This document shows positions 26,836-35,571 of a DNA stretch of 64,000 bases, in pieces. Origin of the DNA: Candidatus Woesearchaeota archaeon (GTDB lineage: Archaea; Nanobdellota; Nanobdellia; Woesearchaeales; ARS49); assembly GCA_030750765.1 (NCBI GenBank), contig JASMHM010000003.1, positions 1-64,000 of the forward strand. The letters are read 5' to 3'. Numbering within the stretch: the stretch's first letter is position 1; every line of letters starts with the position of its first letter. The notes below the pieces were generated by a model. The model worked only from the letters and a program-made list of their open reading frames with translations. It did not search any database and was not told the origin of the DNA. The translations under genes were made by a program, and so were the position numbers.

Positions 26836-26878
26836 TAGCACACTCAAATTTTTAAACCAACACCGCAGCTCCCATATT

Positions 26879-27292
26879 ATGGCAACAGATTGGCTCATGA
26901 TAGGTTTAGTAGTATTGGTAGCTATCGTCGTGGGCTGGGTACTTGGAACATTCTTTGCCAGGAAAAAAGAGGATGAACGAGTCTCTTACGAAAGAGAAGA
27001 TGCCATCTCACGCTCAAGAAGCGTGCTCACTGGCCAGATGTCAGAGCAGATAGCTCCGTTCTTGCCAGACTTTCCTTACAAACCCACCGAAGTAAAGTTC
27101 TTAGGCAAGCCCATAGACTTTATCGCGTTCAAAGGTTTAGACGACGTGCCTTCTGAGATCGTTTTTGTCGAGGTCAAGACGGGCAAGAGTAAGCTGAATG
27201 CTAACCAACAAAAAATAAAACAATTAATCAAAGAAAAAAAGGTGAGCTGGGAAGAATATCGACCCATGCGCAGCCCGCCTAAACCCTTATAA
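26879..27292 (+). CDS. Membrane-anchored endonuclease-like protein (Holliday-resolvase related, COG4741)
   Basis: 137 residues. One N-terminal helix (WLMIGLVVLVAIVVGWVLGTFF) anchors a domain with FPYKPTEVKFLGKPIDFIAF and IVFVEVKTGKSKLN. The D and ExK residues form a PD-(D/E)xK nuclease site typical of the family distantly related to archaeal Hjc. The membrane anchor suggests it acts at the membrane or outside. TATA-like TTTTTAAA at about 26849-26856. Confidence 0.82.
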   Translation: MATDWLMIGLVVLVAIVVGWVLGTFFARKKEDERVSYEREDAISRSRSVLTGQMSEQIAPFLPDFPYKPTEVKFLGKPIDFIAFKGLDDVPSEIVFVEVKTGKSKLNANQQKIKQLIKEKKVSWEEYRPMRSPPKPL

Positions 27293-27317
27293 ATCGGCAA
27301 GCATCCTATTCTTGTAT

Positions 27318-27389
27318 GCCTCCATAGCTCAGCGGCAGAGCGGCTGCTTCGTAAGCAGCAGGCCGAGGGTTCAAATCCCTCTGGAGGCT
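27318..27389 (+). tRNA. tRNA-Thr (CGU)
   Basis: Acceptor GCCTCCA/TGGAGGC, anticodon stem GCTGC/GCAGC with loop TTCGTAA (anticodon CGU, reads ACG), T loop TTCAAAT, discriminator U. Outside the anticodon arm it is base-for-base identical to tRNA-Thr(UGU) at 36306. No CCA encoded. Confidence 0.95.
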
Positions 27390-27458
27390 TTAGGATACAC
27401 CGGAAATCTTCCGGAACAAAAAGGAAACGCATAAAAAGGGACGCGCCAGCAATAAGGC

Positions 27459-27716
27459 ATGAAGCATTCTGTATGGCACTATATTTTTTTGCTTAGCTGG
27501 ACGGTACTGGCCATCTGGGTAGTGCTTAAAACGATTGGCGTCATCAACACACCACCATGGCTAGAATTTGGCCTGCCAGCATCGGCAGTAGTGATAGGTG
27601 TGTTCGCACTGTACACAGACATTGTTAAGCAGATTCACAAGATCGATCGCGACCTTTTGGAGTTCAAGCACGATACCTCACTGGAGATCCAACAACTCAA
27701 GAAGGCGCTAGTATAG
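27459..27716 (+). CDS. Two-helix membrane protein, unknown
   Basis: 85 residues with two hydrophobic helices (IFLLSWTVLAIWVVL and PASAVVIGVFALYTDIV) followed by a short amphipathic coiled-coil tail. The family is unrecognised. Its end overlaps the convergent thymidine kinase gene by 20 nt. Confidence 0.65.
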   Translation: MKHSVWHYIFLLSWTVLAIWVVLKTIGVINTPPWLEFGLPASAVVIGVFALYTDIVKQIHKIDRDLLEFKHDTSLEIQQLKKALV

Positions 27717-28287
27717 GCACCTCGTGATGTTGTAAACATCTCGGCTCGTAGCCTTCCTCCTTATCCCCTACAAGAATCTCAGGACTGTCGTACGGTGCTG
27801 GTTCCCCATCAATCAATCGCTGGGTTAAGGGTGCTTCCTTGTTGCATCCTTCCACCTCACATACAGCGGTGTACTTCTGCACCTCGCTTGCAATCCCTAT
27901 TAGGTGGGGCATATACCCAAACGGCTCACCCCGAAAGTTGGTATCCAAGCCTGCCCCGATGATGTTCAAGCCATCCACAAGCAAACTTTTGACAACACCA
28001 ACGATCCCTTCCTGAAAGAATTGCAATTCATCAATCACCACCACTCTTTGCTCAGGTGTTAATAGCGTGAGCATCTCTTCAGGAAAACTCACCACAAGAG
28101 GATCATAGCTTCTTGACCCAAAGCGAGATTCCACAGTAGGAGAACGATTATCCAGGAAAGGTTTCACAAACACCATGTCCACATCATCCCTATAATTCAA
28201 TCCTTCCACCCTATGGATAGCGGCTAACGTCTTTCCACTCTTCATAGGCCCCACATATAATTCCAGTACTCCAGGTTTCACGTGCAT
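27697..28287 (-). CDS. tdk: Thymidine kinase (type II)
   Basis: 196 residues. Walker A GPMKSGKT, Walker B VVIDELQFF, the lasso region GLDTNFRGEPFGYMP and zinc ligands CEVEGCN and CLQHH mark it as a type II thymidine kinase. It phosphorylates thymidine for salvage. Confidence 0.95.
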   Translation of the reverse strand: MHVKPGVLELYVGPMKSGKTLAAIHRVEGLNYRDDVDMVFVKPFLDNRSPTVESRFGSRSYDPLVVSFPEEMLTLLTPEQRVVVIDELQFFQEGIVGVVKSLLVDGLNIIGAGLDTNFRGEPFGYMPHLIGIASEVQKYTAVCEVEGCNKEAPLTQRLIDGEPAPYDSPEILVGDKEEGYEPRCLQHHEVPILAPS

Positions 28288-28391
28288 TTTTTATCACCAA
28301 AAGTTTGATGATTTCATCCCAAAAATGCTTCACGCCTCCATGTCCAGTGTCCAGTGGCTAGCTTTTTATAATGCGAATCTGTGCTATCTTC

Positions 28392-29939
28392 GTGAAGCTA
28401 CGAATCAGTAAAAAATTGTTAACCACGATACTAATCTGCCTAGCGCTGTTCATCGTGGCGTACGGTGTCAGAGTGTATGATTTGAACGGGACAGGCGCTA
28501 CCTGGGACGAGTGGGGCTACCACTACCCGAGCATGGTGTACTACAAAGCCATCACTGATGGTAGCGCTTCTGAAGATTTTTGGAAGGTCAACAACGAGCA
28601 CCCACCCTTGGTCAAGTATCTATACACGTACGCTTATTCCAAAGATCAAAGTTTTTTGGACATGCTTAGCGGCAAGACTCAACGCCACAACTACTTTACT
28701 GGCACTCCCTACACTAACGCAAGAAAAGTAAGTGCGCTTCTCAACGCTCTTACCGTACTGCTCTTGTTTGTCTACGCCAGAAGATACTGGGGACTGCCCA
28801 TTGCCATCGTGGCCAGCAGTATACTAACTTTCTTGCCACACTTCTTAGGACACGGAAAGATCGCAGCGTTAGACAGTCCCACCACGTTCTTCTATGTTTT
28901 GGCCGTGTTTGGCTTCCATTATGCAATAGAAAAGGATACCTGGAAGACGTGGGGGCTTGCGTGGCTGCTTTCGGGATTAGCCATCTCCACAAAATACTCC
29001 AACTTTACGATCTTCCTGTTGTTTGGCGTTATGTATCTCATATGGCGATGGCCAAAGATCAAAGAAAACCCTAAGCACGCATGGTACTGGAAGACCGCAC
29101 TATTACCCGTCGTGGCGTTGCTCATCCTTTATCTCATGTGGCCGTGGTTATGGTATCATCCGATTGACAACTTCCAAGCGAGCGTCTCCCACTGGACAGG
29201 TTCGCCCCCTAAGGAATTCTTCTTAGGCACACAACGAGAAGCACCTCTGCATTACTTCATCGTGTACTTCTTTGCCACCACACCTTTGCTAGTCCTGCTT
29301 CTCATCTTCCCAGGCATATGGCGTTTGGTGAGAAAAAGATCCTTCAAAACATGGTTACTGCTGTTATGGTTCTTGATTCCGTTCTTGTGGAGCTTTAGCA
29401 CAGGGATACAGGATGGTATCCGATACATCTACGTTATTTTCCCACCTCTAGCGTTGGTTGCTGCGGTAGGATGGAGAAAGCTCCCCAAATGGAGGTGGCA
29501 AGTGTTTGCCATCATCATGGCAAGCTTGCTCTTGATTTCTGTGCGAATCCACCCGTACTACATTGATTACTACAATCCTTTGGTGGGCGGTCCGCAGGGC
29601 GTCCATGAAGGACAATTATTCGAGTTTGGCTGGTGGGGTGAAGGAAAGAAAGAGATGATTGACTGGATCAATGGAAATGTTCCACCCAACGCCATCGTTG
29701 GCACAAAATTCTCTCCTTACATCGACTTGAGTGGGTGGAGGAGTGACGTTCGCTATGTTGATCTAGAATTATTGAACTATTCTGGGCATTTAGATTATGT
29801 CGTCACCAACACGTATTGGGAATGGTTCAACGCAGAGGGCGACAAGTATCCTATCTATGAAGCAGATTTAGAAAACTATAAGGTGGTGCACACGATAGAC
29901 GTTATGGGTGCGCCATTAGTAAAGATCTATAAAACTTGA
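28392..29939 (+). CDS. PMT-like membrane glycosyltransferase (GT39/GT83 type)
   Basis: 515 residues from a GTG at 28392, 26 nt below TTTATAAT; the track start at 28371 overlaps that box. About ten membrane helices are seen. The first outer loop has GATWDEWGYHYP with the Asp-Glu pair used by dolichyl-phosphate-mannose protein mannosyltransferases and ArnT-like enzymes. A periplasmic-type C-terminal domain follows. It should transfer a sugar from a lipid-phosphate donor on the outer face. The ALG5-like enzyme at 30299 may make its donor. Confidence 0.82.
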   Translation: MKLRISKKLLTTILICLALFIVAYGVRVYDLNGTGATWDEWGYHYPSMVYYKAITDGSASEDFWKVNNEHPPLVKYLYTYAYSKDQSFLDMLSGKTQRHNYFTGTPYTNARKVSALLNALTVLLLFVYARRYWGLPIAIVASSILTFLPHFLGHGKIAALDSPTTFFYVLAVFGFHYAIEKDTWKTWGLAWLLSGLAISTKYSNFTIFLLFGVMYLIWRWPKIKENPKHAWYWKTALLPVVALLILYLMWPWLWYHPIDNFQASVSHWTGSPPKEFFLGTQREAPLHYFIVYFFATTPLLVLLLIFPGIWRLVRKRSFKTWLLLLWFLIPFLWSFSTGIQDGIRYIYVIFPPLALVAAVGWRKLPKWRWQVFAIIMASLLLISVRIHPYYIDYYNPLVGGPQGVHEGQLFEFGWWGEGKKEMIDWINGNVPPNAIVGTKFSPYIDLSGWRSDVRYVDLELLNYSGHLDYVVTNTYWEWFNAEGDKYPIYEADLENYKVVHTIDVMGAPLVKIYKT

Positions 29940-30274
29940 AGGAGGCCGTCGTCCTCAAATTCGTTTTCCATATCTGAAGGAGTGCTATTGTGCACGGTTA
30001 CCTCTACACCGTCTAACGTTGCCACAATTCTGTCTCCGGAATCCACTTTCACTGTTCCTGAAGCATAGGCTGCGTCCTTCATCTCAGAAAATACTGGCCA
30101 GATTTCGTATCTTCTGTTTGAAACGTTCCCCTGCACGACCACGGATAGAGAAACACCCTCCCCATACGTTACTGTGAGCCGGGAAAGAACATCACCCACC
30201 TCTCTTTGTGCGTCTCCCTTCATACCTAGCACATCATATCGAAACTCAGAAGAGTTTAGTGTGATTTCTTGCAT
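29927..30274 (-). CDS. Small protein, unknown
   Basis: 115 residues, beta-rich, acidic C-terminus. No family is recognised. The start ATG is about 25 nt below a TATA-like TTTTTAAA (about 30296-30303, minus strand sense). It converges with the PMT-like gene with a 13-nt overlap. Confidence 0.55.
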   Translation of the reverse strand: MQEITLNSSEFRYDVLGMKGDAQREVGDVLSRLTVTYGEGVSLSVVVQGNVSNRRYEIWPVFSEMKDAAYASGTVKVDSGDRIVATLDGVEVTVHNSTPSDMENEFEDDGLLQVL

Positions 30275-30298
30275 TACTAACGGAAATTAGGGTGATTT

Positions 30299-31000
30299 TT
30301 AAACCTGTCCATACCTGCCAAACAAACTGTGCCATCTGATCCTAAAAATGTCTCTGAACATACGTAGCGCGTCCTTGACCGGCTTCACCTTAGAGTCCGG
30401 ATTGTCAATCCACGTTACAGGAACTTCTTTGATGCTAAAACCTAGTTTTCTTGCCAAAAACAATGCTTCCACGTCAAAACCAAAGCCGTCAATGAAACTT
30501 CTAGAAAAGATTTCCTTGGCTGCTCTTTGTGAGAATAACTTAAAGCCACACTGTGTATCCCACACGCCAGGCACGGCTAGTACTTGGACTATTTTGTTGA
30601 ACGTCTTGCCTAACAATTCTCTATAAAACGGTTGATGTACAGATATGACACTATCTTTCAACGCTCTGCTTCCCACAACCACGTCTGCCTTCACCTTCCG
30701 ACAGTTTGCGAGCTCTTTTATGGGCGTGCTCATGTCTGCATCCAAGAATAGAATGTGCTGGCCATGAGCCTCTAGCATGCCTCTGCGCACTGCTGCTCCT
30801 TTGCCCATGTTTCTTGGCTGGCGAACCCTACGAACACGTTTGTCCTTGAAATCGTCCACTAAAAAGGGAGTTCTGTCGGTGCAGCCATCATCCACCACGA
30901 TTATTTCTACCGCTTGACGACCAAAATATACAATTATTTCTTCTAGAGCCTTTTGGATGGTGTCTTGCTCATTAAATGCAGGAATCACGACGCTCAGCAT
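30299..31000 (-). CDS. GT2 glycosyltransferase, ALG5/DPM1-like
   Basis: 233 residues. GT-A fold motifs are VVIPAFNEQDTI, VVDDGCTDRT, LDADMSTP (the DxD) and WDTQCGFKLF, the last typical of dolichyl-phosphate glucosyltransferase. No membrane helices. It likely charges a polyprenyl phosphate with a hexose on the inner face. It is transcribed divergently from the sequon-rich lipoprotein at 31052 through one symmetrical TATA element. Confidence 0.87.
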   Translation of the reverse strand: MLSVVIPAFNEQDTIQKALEEIIVYFGRQAVEIIVVDDGCTDRTPFLVDDFKDKRVRRVRQPRNMGKGAAVRRGMLEAHGQHILFLDADMSTPIKELANCRKVKADVVVGSRALKDSVISVHQPFYRELLGKTFNKIVQVLAVPGVWDTQCGFKLFSQRAAKEIFSRSFIDGFGFDVEALFLARKLGFSIKEVPVTWIDNPDSKVKPVKDALRMFRDIFRIRWHSLFGRYGQV

Positions 31001-31022
31001 GCCACAAACTGCAAAGGAAAGC

Positions 31023-31029
31023 TTATTAA
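31023..31029. promoter_or_regulatory. Bidirectional TATA element
   Basis: TTATTAA inside AGCTTATTAAGCT is centred at 31026, exactly 26 nt from both start codons, 31000 (minus) and 31052 (plus). One near-palindromic box can therefore serve both leaderless genes. Confidence 0.55.
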
Positions 31030-31051
31030 GCTATCCCTTCTCGGTTGTCAC

Positions 31052-31675
31052 ATGAAGAAGTGGATATTTTTGTTGTTGATACTCGTTGTGGCGTGCCAAA
31101 AACCCATGCACCTTCCTAACGTAGACCCAGACGTGGTAGCTCCACCAGTAGATGAGGCTCCTGCAGAACCCACGCCCGTAAATACCACACCTACTAACAC
31201 CACCCTTACCAACGTAACACCCCCACCAGAACCCGTGGTGAAGAATGTTACCCAAAACATTAGCGATCTTATCAAAGGCATAGAGAACACTCTCAACCTT
31301 ACCATTAATGATACCGAACCAGAAGAACCCTTAGACATTCCCGCAGTTCCCGAAGGAGAGGTACGCCCAGACTTTGAGTTCAAGTATCCTTCAGAAGGGA
31401 CACGCGTCAAGGGAGAAGTTGTCTCGCTCACGCTACGCATCCTAAACTTTACGCTAGGAAGAATGGGCGAAAATGTTTCCTGGGGAGAAGGGCACTTCCA
31501 CGTCACGACACAGAACGCCTCCCTCATCGAGATGGAGCGCGCAACCAAAACATTACGCGGATTGCAACCCGGTGAGCAGTTCCTCACCGTAGAGATGGTC
31601 ATGAACAACCACAGTTCGTATGGTGTGAGGAAGCGCATCACTATCGAAGCACAAACCGTGACATCCAAACGTTAA
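31052..31675 (+). CDS. Lipoprotein rich in N-glycosylation sequons
   Basis: 207 residues from the ATG at 31052. Signal peptide MKKWIFLLLILVVAC with lipobox. A Pro/Thr/Asn-rich linker holds most of the 11 N-x-S/T sequons, followed by a beta domain with LRILNFTLG, EGHFHVTT and the HSS segment, similar to DUF4399-type extracellular domains. The sequon density and the neighbouring glycosyltransferases suggest it is glycosylated. No oligosaccharyltransferase is in the window. Confidence 0.75.
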   Translation: MKKWIFLLLILVVACQKPMHLPNVDPDVVAPPVDEAPAEPTPVNTTPTNTTLTNVTPPPEPVVKNVTQNISDLIKGIENTLNLTINDTEPEEPLDIPAVPEGEVRPDFEFKYPSEGTRVKGEVVSLTLRILNFTLGRMGENVSWGEGHFHVTTQNASLIEMERATKTLRGLQPGEQFLTVEMVMNNHSSYGVRKRITIEAQTVTSKR

Positions 31676-31713
31676 AGAATACGTTTAAATACGAGCAGAC
31701 TCTTTTTACACGC

Positions 31714-32640
31714 ATGTACGACATCATCATTGTTGGCGGAGGTTGCGCAGGATATGCAGCAGCCATGTATGCTGGAAGGTTAAACATGAAAACCCTCTTG
31801 CTAGAGGGCCAGCGAGGTGGCGTGCTTGCCGTAGCAGGTGCAGTAGAAAACTATCCGGGCTACATCAACATCGATGGCTTTGAACTTGTTGAGGAGATGC
31901 GCAAACACGCTCTGGAATACGACATTGACTTGAAAGGAGAGTTTGCCAAAGACATAAAAAAGAAGGGCAAAAATTTCGTGGTTACCGGCAGCAAATCATA
32001 CGAAGGCAAAACAGTACTCTTTTCCACGGGAAGCGAGTGGAGAAAGTTAGGCGTTGAAGGCGAAGAAAAGTTTGCCGCAAAGGGCGTGCATTATTGCGCC
32101 TTGTGCGACGGACCATTGTACAAAGGAAAGACAGTAGCGGTAGTGGGAGGCAGCGACAGCGCAGGTAAGGACGCTTTGGTGCTGTCAGAACATGCCAAAC
32201 ACGTTTTCATGATTTACCGAAGAGAAAAGATACGACCAGAACCAATCAACCTTGCAAGGGTAGAAGAAAAAGTAAAAAAAGGAAAGATCACGATCATCAA
32301 CAACACAAACGTAAAAGAAATCAAGGGTAAAGACATGCTGACTAGCGTGGTTTTGGACAAAACTTTCAAAGGAAAGAACGACCTCGAGTTGGATGGCTTG
32401 TTTATCGCCATCGGCCACATTCCCCTCTCAGATCTTGCAGTAAAGGTAGGGGTTAAAGTCAACAAAGGTAAAGAAATAATCATCAACCGCAAGGCAGAGA
32501 CCAACGTGGCAGGTGTCTTTGCTGCAGGGGATGTTGCAGACACACACTTCAAACAAGCCATCACCGGTGTTGCAGAGGCCGTGCTCGCAGCGTATGGTGC
32601 GTATGAGTATGTGTCAAAGCAAGAAGTTATCGCTACCTAA
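31714..32640 (+). CDS. trxB: Thioredoxin reductase-like flavoprotein
   Basis: 308 residues. FAD site IIVGGGCAGYAAAMYAGR, redox pair CALCDG (usually CATCDG), NADPH site VVGGSDSAGKDA (usually GGGDSAxEEA) with YRRE, and the C-terminal FAAGDVAD. It reduces thioredoxin or glutaredoxin-like partners using NAD(P)H. TATA-like GTTTAAAT at 31683-31690. The unusual residues in the pyridine nucleotide loop might alter cofactor preference. Confidence 0.92.
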   Translation: MYDIIIVGGGCAGYAAAMYAGRLNMKTLLLEGQRGGVLAVAGAVENYPGYINIDGFELVEEMRKHALEYDIDLKGEFAKDIKKKGKNFVVTGSKSYEGKTVLFSTGSEWRKLGVEGEEKFAAKGVHYCALCDGPLYKGKTVAVVGGSDSAGKDALVLSEHAKHVFMIYRREKIRPEPINLARVEEKVKKGKITIINNTNVKEIKGKDMLTSVVLDKTFKGKNDLELDGLFIAIGHIPLSDLAVKVGVKVNKGKEIIINRKAETNVAGVFAAGDVADTHFKQAITGVAEAVLAAYGAYEYVSKQEVIAT

Positions 32641-33877
32641 GCGTGTCTCGCAACTCATCCATGACATCCATCAATCTATCTCTTGATCGATACACGTTGA
32701 AATCATCCGCTTTCCACTTGTCCAAGAACTTTCCTAGCCACACATCCCCCACAAACGGGTGGAAGGTGTTCAAAAAGGCGAACACAGGACTTTGGGAGGA
32801 CTTCCGTATAACCCGACCTCGGTCTGAGTAGGGTTGGGTTATCTTGGTCCATGAATCATCTCTTGACTCCCACAACGACAGAACCTGAGGAGGCGGGGCA
32901 AAATAGTCATGCGAAGAACTTTCTTGCATTGTAGGAAGCATATACCCATCCAGATCCTGTTTGTGGATGGCTGGCCCTGAAGTAAGACCTAGGAACGCAA
33001 ACGTGTCCCACGCCTTAGCCGTGGTGTATTGCACTGCCGCATACGCTTGGGAGAGAAAGCTCTCCACATCCTCATAATGTTGCAGAACAACGGTAGGTCT
33101 GCCTGCGATAGGGTGGAGTGCGAGAAAAGCCAAATACTGTAGTTCCTCAACAACATACTGCTTGGCCACCCCCTGTTTTTGGTGCTGGGAAATGTCTGCG
33201 AGCGCCACTGCAGCATCAGCTAGCTCGGGAGTTGGATCTGCAGAAAAGGTAAACGTTAGTTGCAATTTGGGAAAATATTCGTCTCGAATCTTAACCAGCG
33301 TATGCTCATATCGCTGTTGGACCTTTTGCAGAGTGCTCTCAAGAACTTTGCCTCGCAACCCTATACGGTTGGCGTTGAAAGCCCTCACCCCTACGTACAC
33401 CTCTGTAGGAATGGCGACCTCAAGTTCTTCACCAATATGCGAAGCGGCGTCCAACATTTTGAACATTTTGGCAACTCTACCAAGGGTGGGTTCCAGTCTG
33501 GCACCGCTCACATCCCACTTGGGTCGGGCAAGAAAACTGCTCACGTCCATATCTGCGTATCGCTCTTGCACACTCCATCCACCCCCCTCCATAACCTCTA
33601 TCGGCGGATCCCAAACATCATAGAGATAGCCCCCTTGATTTACGCTAATCCTTCCTGCACCAACAGGACAGAATCCGCCTTGGAGATGAACTTTTTGCTG
33701 CGAGAGTACGTGTTGCAAATTTTCAGAATACATCACTGGTTGGGGGATGGCCCCAGGAAAAATCTCATCTAGCGTGCCAAACTGAACCTTAAGATCTGCC
33801 GCTCTAAGAGCAGGACACGAGCGAACGTCTCGACGCCAGTGGTTCTTAGCTCCATGATATAATGCATCCTTGTGCAT
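32633..33877 (-). CDS. Large soluble protein, unknown
   Basis: 414 residues, no membrane helix, no motif I recognise. It mixes aromatic-rich loops with helices. A TATA-like CTTATAAG centred near 33904 is 27 nt above the ATG, so the start is well placed. Its stop overlaps the trxB stop by 8 nt (convergent). Confidence 0.6.
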   Translation of the reverse strand: MHKDALYHGAKNHWRRDVRSCPALRAADLKVQFGTLDEIFPGAIPQPVMYSENLQHVLSQQKVHLQGGFCPVGAGRISVNQGGYLYDVWDPPIEVMEGGGWSVQERYADMDVSSFLARPKWDVSGARLEPTLGRVAKMFKMLDAASHIGEELEVAIPTEVYVGVRAFNANRIGLRGKVLESTLQKVQQRYEHTLVKIRDEYFPKLQLTFTFSADPTPELADAAVALADISQHQKQGVAKQYVVEELQYLAFLALHPIAGRPTVVLQHYEDVESFLSQAYAAVQYTTAKAWDTFAFLGLTSGPAIHKQDLDGYMLPTMQESSSHDYFAPPPQVLSLWESRDDSWTKITQPYSDRGRVIRKSSQSPVFAFLNTFHPFVGDVWLGKFLDKWKADDFNVYRSRDRLMDVMDELRDTLR

Positions 33878-33914
33878 GGAGAAAAATAACCTTGCTGACC
33901 TTATAAGTTTCAGC

Positions 33915-34415
33915 CTAGAATCGTTGCATGTTCAAGAAACTTTTCACGTTCTCTATCAAATGCGTGGTTTCCTCATCCACTTGGGCTTTCCACCCACTCA
34001 TGTAGGGTACGAAGACAAACTTGTCAAAAAGCGTCTTAATGAAGAAAAAGGCAGGTTTGCTCTCCCATCTTGCCTCGTAATCAGTCGCTAATACTCCATC
34101 AACGATGAAGCTGATGTGCCCGTTGAGGATCTTCTTTTTCTTACTGCCCACCTTGAGAACATTCTCTTTGGCATCCTTAATCTGGATGCGTACGTCCACC
34201 TCTGAACGCGCATAATCCGTAATTTTTTTGGTAAAACTGATGATATAGTCATGGAACTGCCCTTCAGGTGTCTTTTTCTCGATATGGCGTTTTTCGATGA
34301 TCAAATAGTGCTTGTCTGACCCAAACTCTCGGAATAACCCGCTCAACCCTTTGAGGTCAAAGGGTCCGGTGAACTCGACCCTTGCACCATCAATGATGAA
34401 ATCTCTCTCTGCCAT
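33915..34415 (-). CDS. Tandem paralog 3 of 3, unknown family
   Basis: 166 residues. It shares its order of elements with the next two upstream genes: a helical start, a beta hairpin with basic residues (YLIIEKRHIEKKTP), DVRIQIKD, a strand reading GHISFIVDGVLATDYEARWES, and a helix ending FLNMQRF. Its start overlaps the stop of the upstream gene by one base, so it is the third gene of a three-gene operon. Confidence 0.65.
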   Translation of the reverse strand: MAERDFIIDGARVEFTGPFDLKGLSGLFREFGSDKHYLIIEKRHIEKKTPEGQFHDYIISFTKKITDYARSEVDVRIQIKDAKENVLKVGSKKKKILNGHISFIVDGVLATDYEARWESKPAFFFIKTLFDKFVFVPYMSGWKAQVDEETTHLIENVKSFLNMQRF

Positions 34416-34903
34416 TAGTGGAAGACCTCCATACCCAAGAACTTCTGGAGCTCTCTCTTAAGATTGTCCACCATAATCAGTAAGTTGTCCTCATAGATGT
34501 GCTCCAAGTCTTGGTGAATAATAAACTTTCGGAAAAAGAAATCTAGTTGTTGGATCCATTCATGACCGCCCCATCTCTTTTGCCAGTCTGCGACAAACTT
34601 CCCAGAAATGTCTACAGAAAGATGTCCTTCAAACCCTTGTACGATGCCATTGGGTGTTTCTATCTCTGTAGGTTTGATGTTTATGAAGCGTATCTCCACA
34701 TCGATGTAGTAGCGGATATACCCGGTTATTCTTCTGTCAGAGGTTATGAGTATCTCTCGCTCGTCCGTTCTACTCTTGTGCTTGCGTTCGATAAACGTGA
34801 ATTTTCGGTCAGTCAACCATGCGTACACAAGATTAAGGACTCCGTTCCAGTCTACTTTTCCCTTGTAGTTAATGTTAACTATGGGAATAGACCTGCTTTC
34901 CAT
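34415..34903 (-). CDS. Tandem paralog 2 of 3, unknown family
   Basis: 162 residues from the ATG at 34903, which is 27 nt below CTATATAAAAG (34925-34935); the track start is 34918. It shares with its neighbours a pattern of TFIERKHKSRTDER, DVEIRFINI, GHLSVDISGKFVADWQKRWG and a C-terminal helix ending FLGMEVFH. No catalytic residues are evident. Confidence 0.65.
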   Translation of the reverse strand: MESRSIPIVNINYKGKVDWNGVLNLVYAWLTDRKFTFIERKHKSRTDEREILITSDRRITGYIRYYIDVEIRFINIKPTEIETPNGIVQGFEGHLSVDISGKFVADWQKRWGGHEWIQQLDFFFRKFIIHQDLEHIYEDNLLIMVDNLKRELQKFLGMEVFH

Positions 34904-34935
34904 GAACTTTACGGACACACACCTCTATATAAAAG

Positions 34936-35547
34936 CTATCCTGGCTTTTGGTTCCAGAACTCCACCTCAGTCTCGGGAAGATATTTGTCCAGTTTGAGGT
35001 ATTCTTTCATTGCGTCTTGGAATTTTGAGGCTTCCTCAGTAAGCAATCGCTTATACTTGGAGAAGGTCTTTTGGTACAAGTTATTGTACAAGAACTCACT
35101 CTGTCCTTTGAAGAAGGGGCTCTTTGCCCAAGACTTGTTGTAGTCAAAGACAAGGTTGGCTCGGCAGTCAAATTCTAACTGACCCTTCTGTGCAGAGACC
35201 TTCTTTCCGTCTACCACGATCTCCACGTCCTTCATACCTAGTATGTGGATGTCCACATGGAAGTCAAAACGCCACATGGGATTGTTAAGGGGCGGTAACT
35301 TCTTTTCAAATCTCCACGCCACCCAGATTTCTTTTCCTACCTCTGGATTGTCGCGCACGATCATGCTTTTTTCTGGAAACTCGTTATCCACCCTAGTGGC
35401 GTAATCATTCTCAATAAACCATTCCCTAGCAATGTAGTAGACATACTGCATGTCAAACACGTCTTTGTAGTCAATCCTAAACCGGTGGATCTCTGTCCTG
35501 TGCTCTCCATGCTCTTTCCATCGGTTACGAATGGTAGGAAGGGCCAT
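34936..35547 (-). CDS. Tandem paralog 1 of 3, unknown family
   Basis: 203 residues, the longest of the three. Corresponding elements are REWFIENDYATRVDNEFPEK, DFHVDIHILGMKDVEIV, GQLEFDCRANLVFDYNKSW and a C-terminal helix. A TATA-like CTTATAAAG near 35568-35576 fits the ATG. The repeated strand with D-Y/W-x-x-x-W suggests a common fold, perhaps a polyketide-cyclase-like or START-like beta sheet, though that is a guess. Confidence 0.65.
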   Translation of the reverse strand: MALPTIRNRWKEHGEHRTEIHRFRIDYKDVFDMQYVYYIAREWFIENDYATRVDNEFPEKSMIVRDNPEVGKEIWVAWRFEKKLPPLNNPMWRFDFHVDIHILGMKDVEIVVDGKKVSAQKGQLEFDCRANLVFDYNKSWAKSPFFKGQSEFLYNNLYQKTFSKYKRLLTEEASKFQDAMKEYLKLDKYLPETEVEFWNQKPG

Positions 35548-35571
35548 GCGGAAAACTTCGGGTTTGCAACT

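Noticed and set aside
27393-27420. Rho-independent-style terminator after tRNA-Thr
   Set aside because: CCGGAA/TTCCGG can form a small hairpin, but there is no T tract after it.
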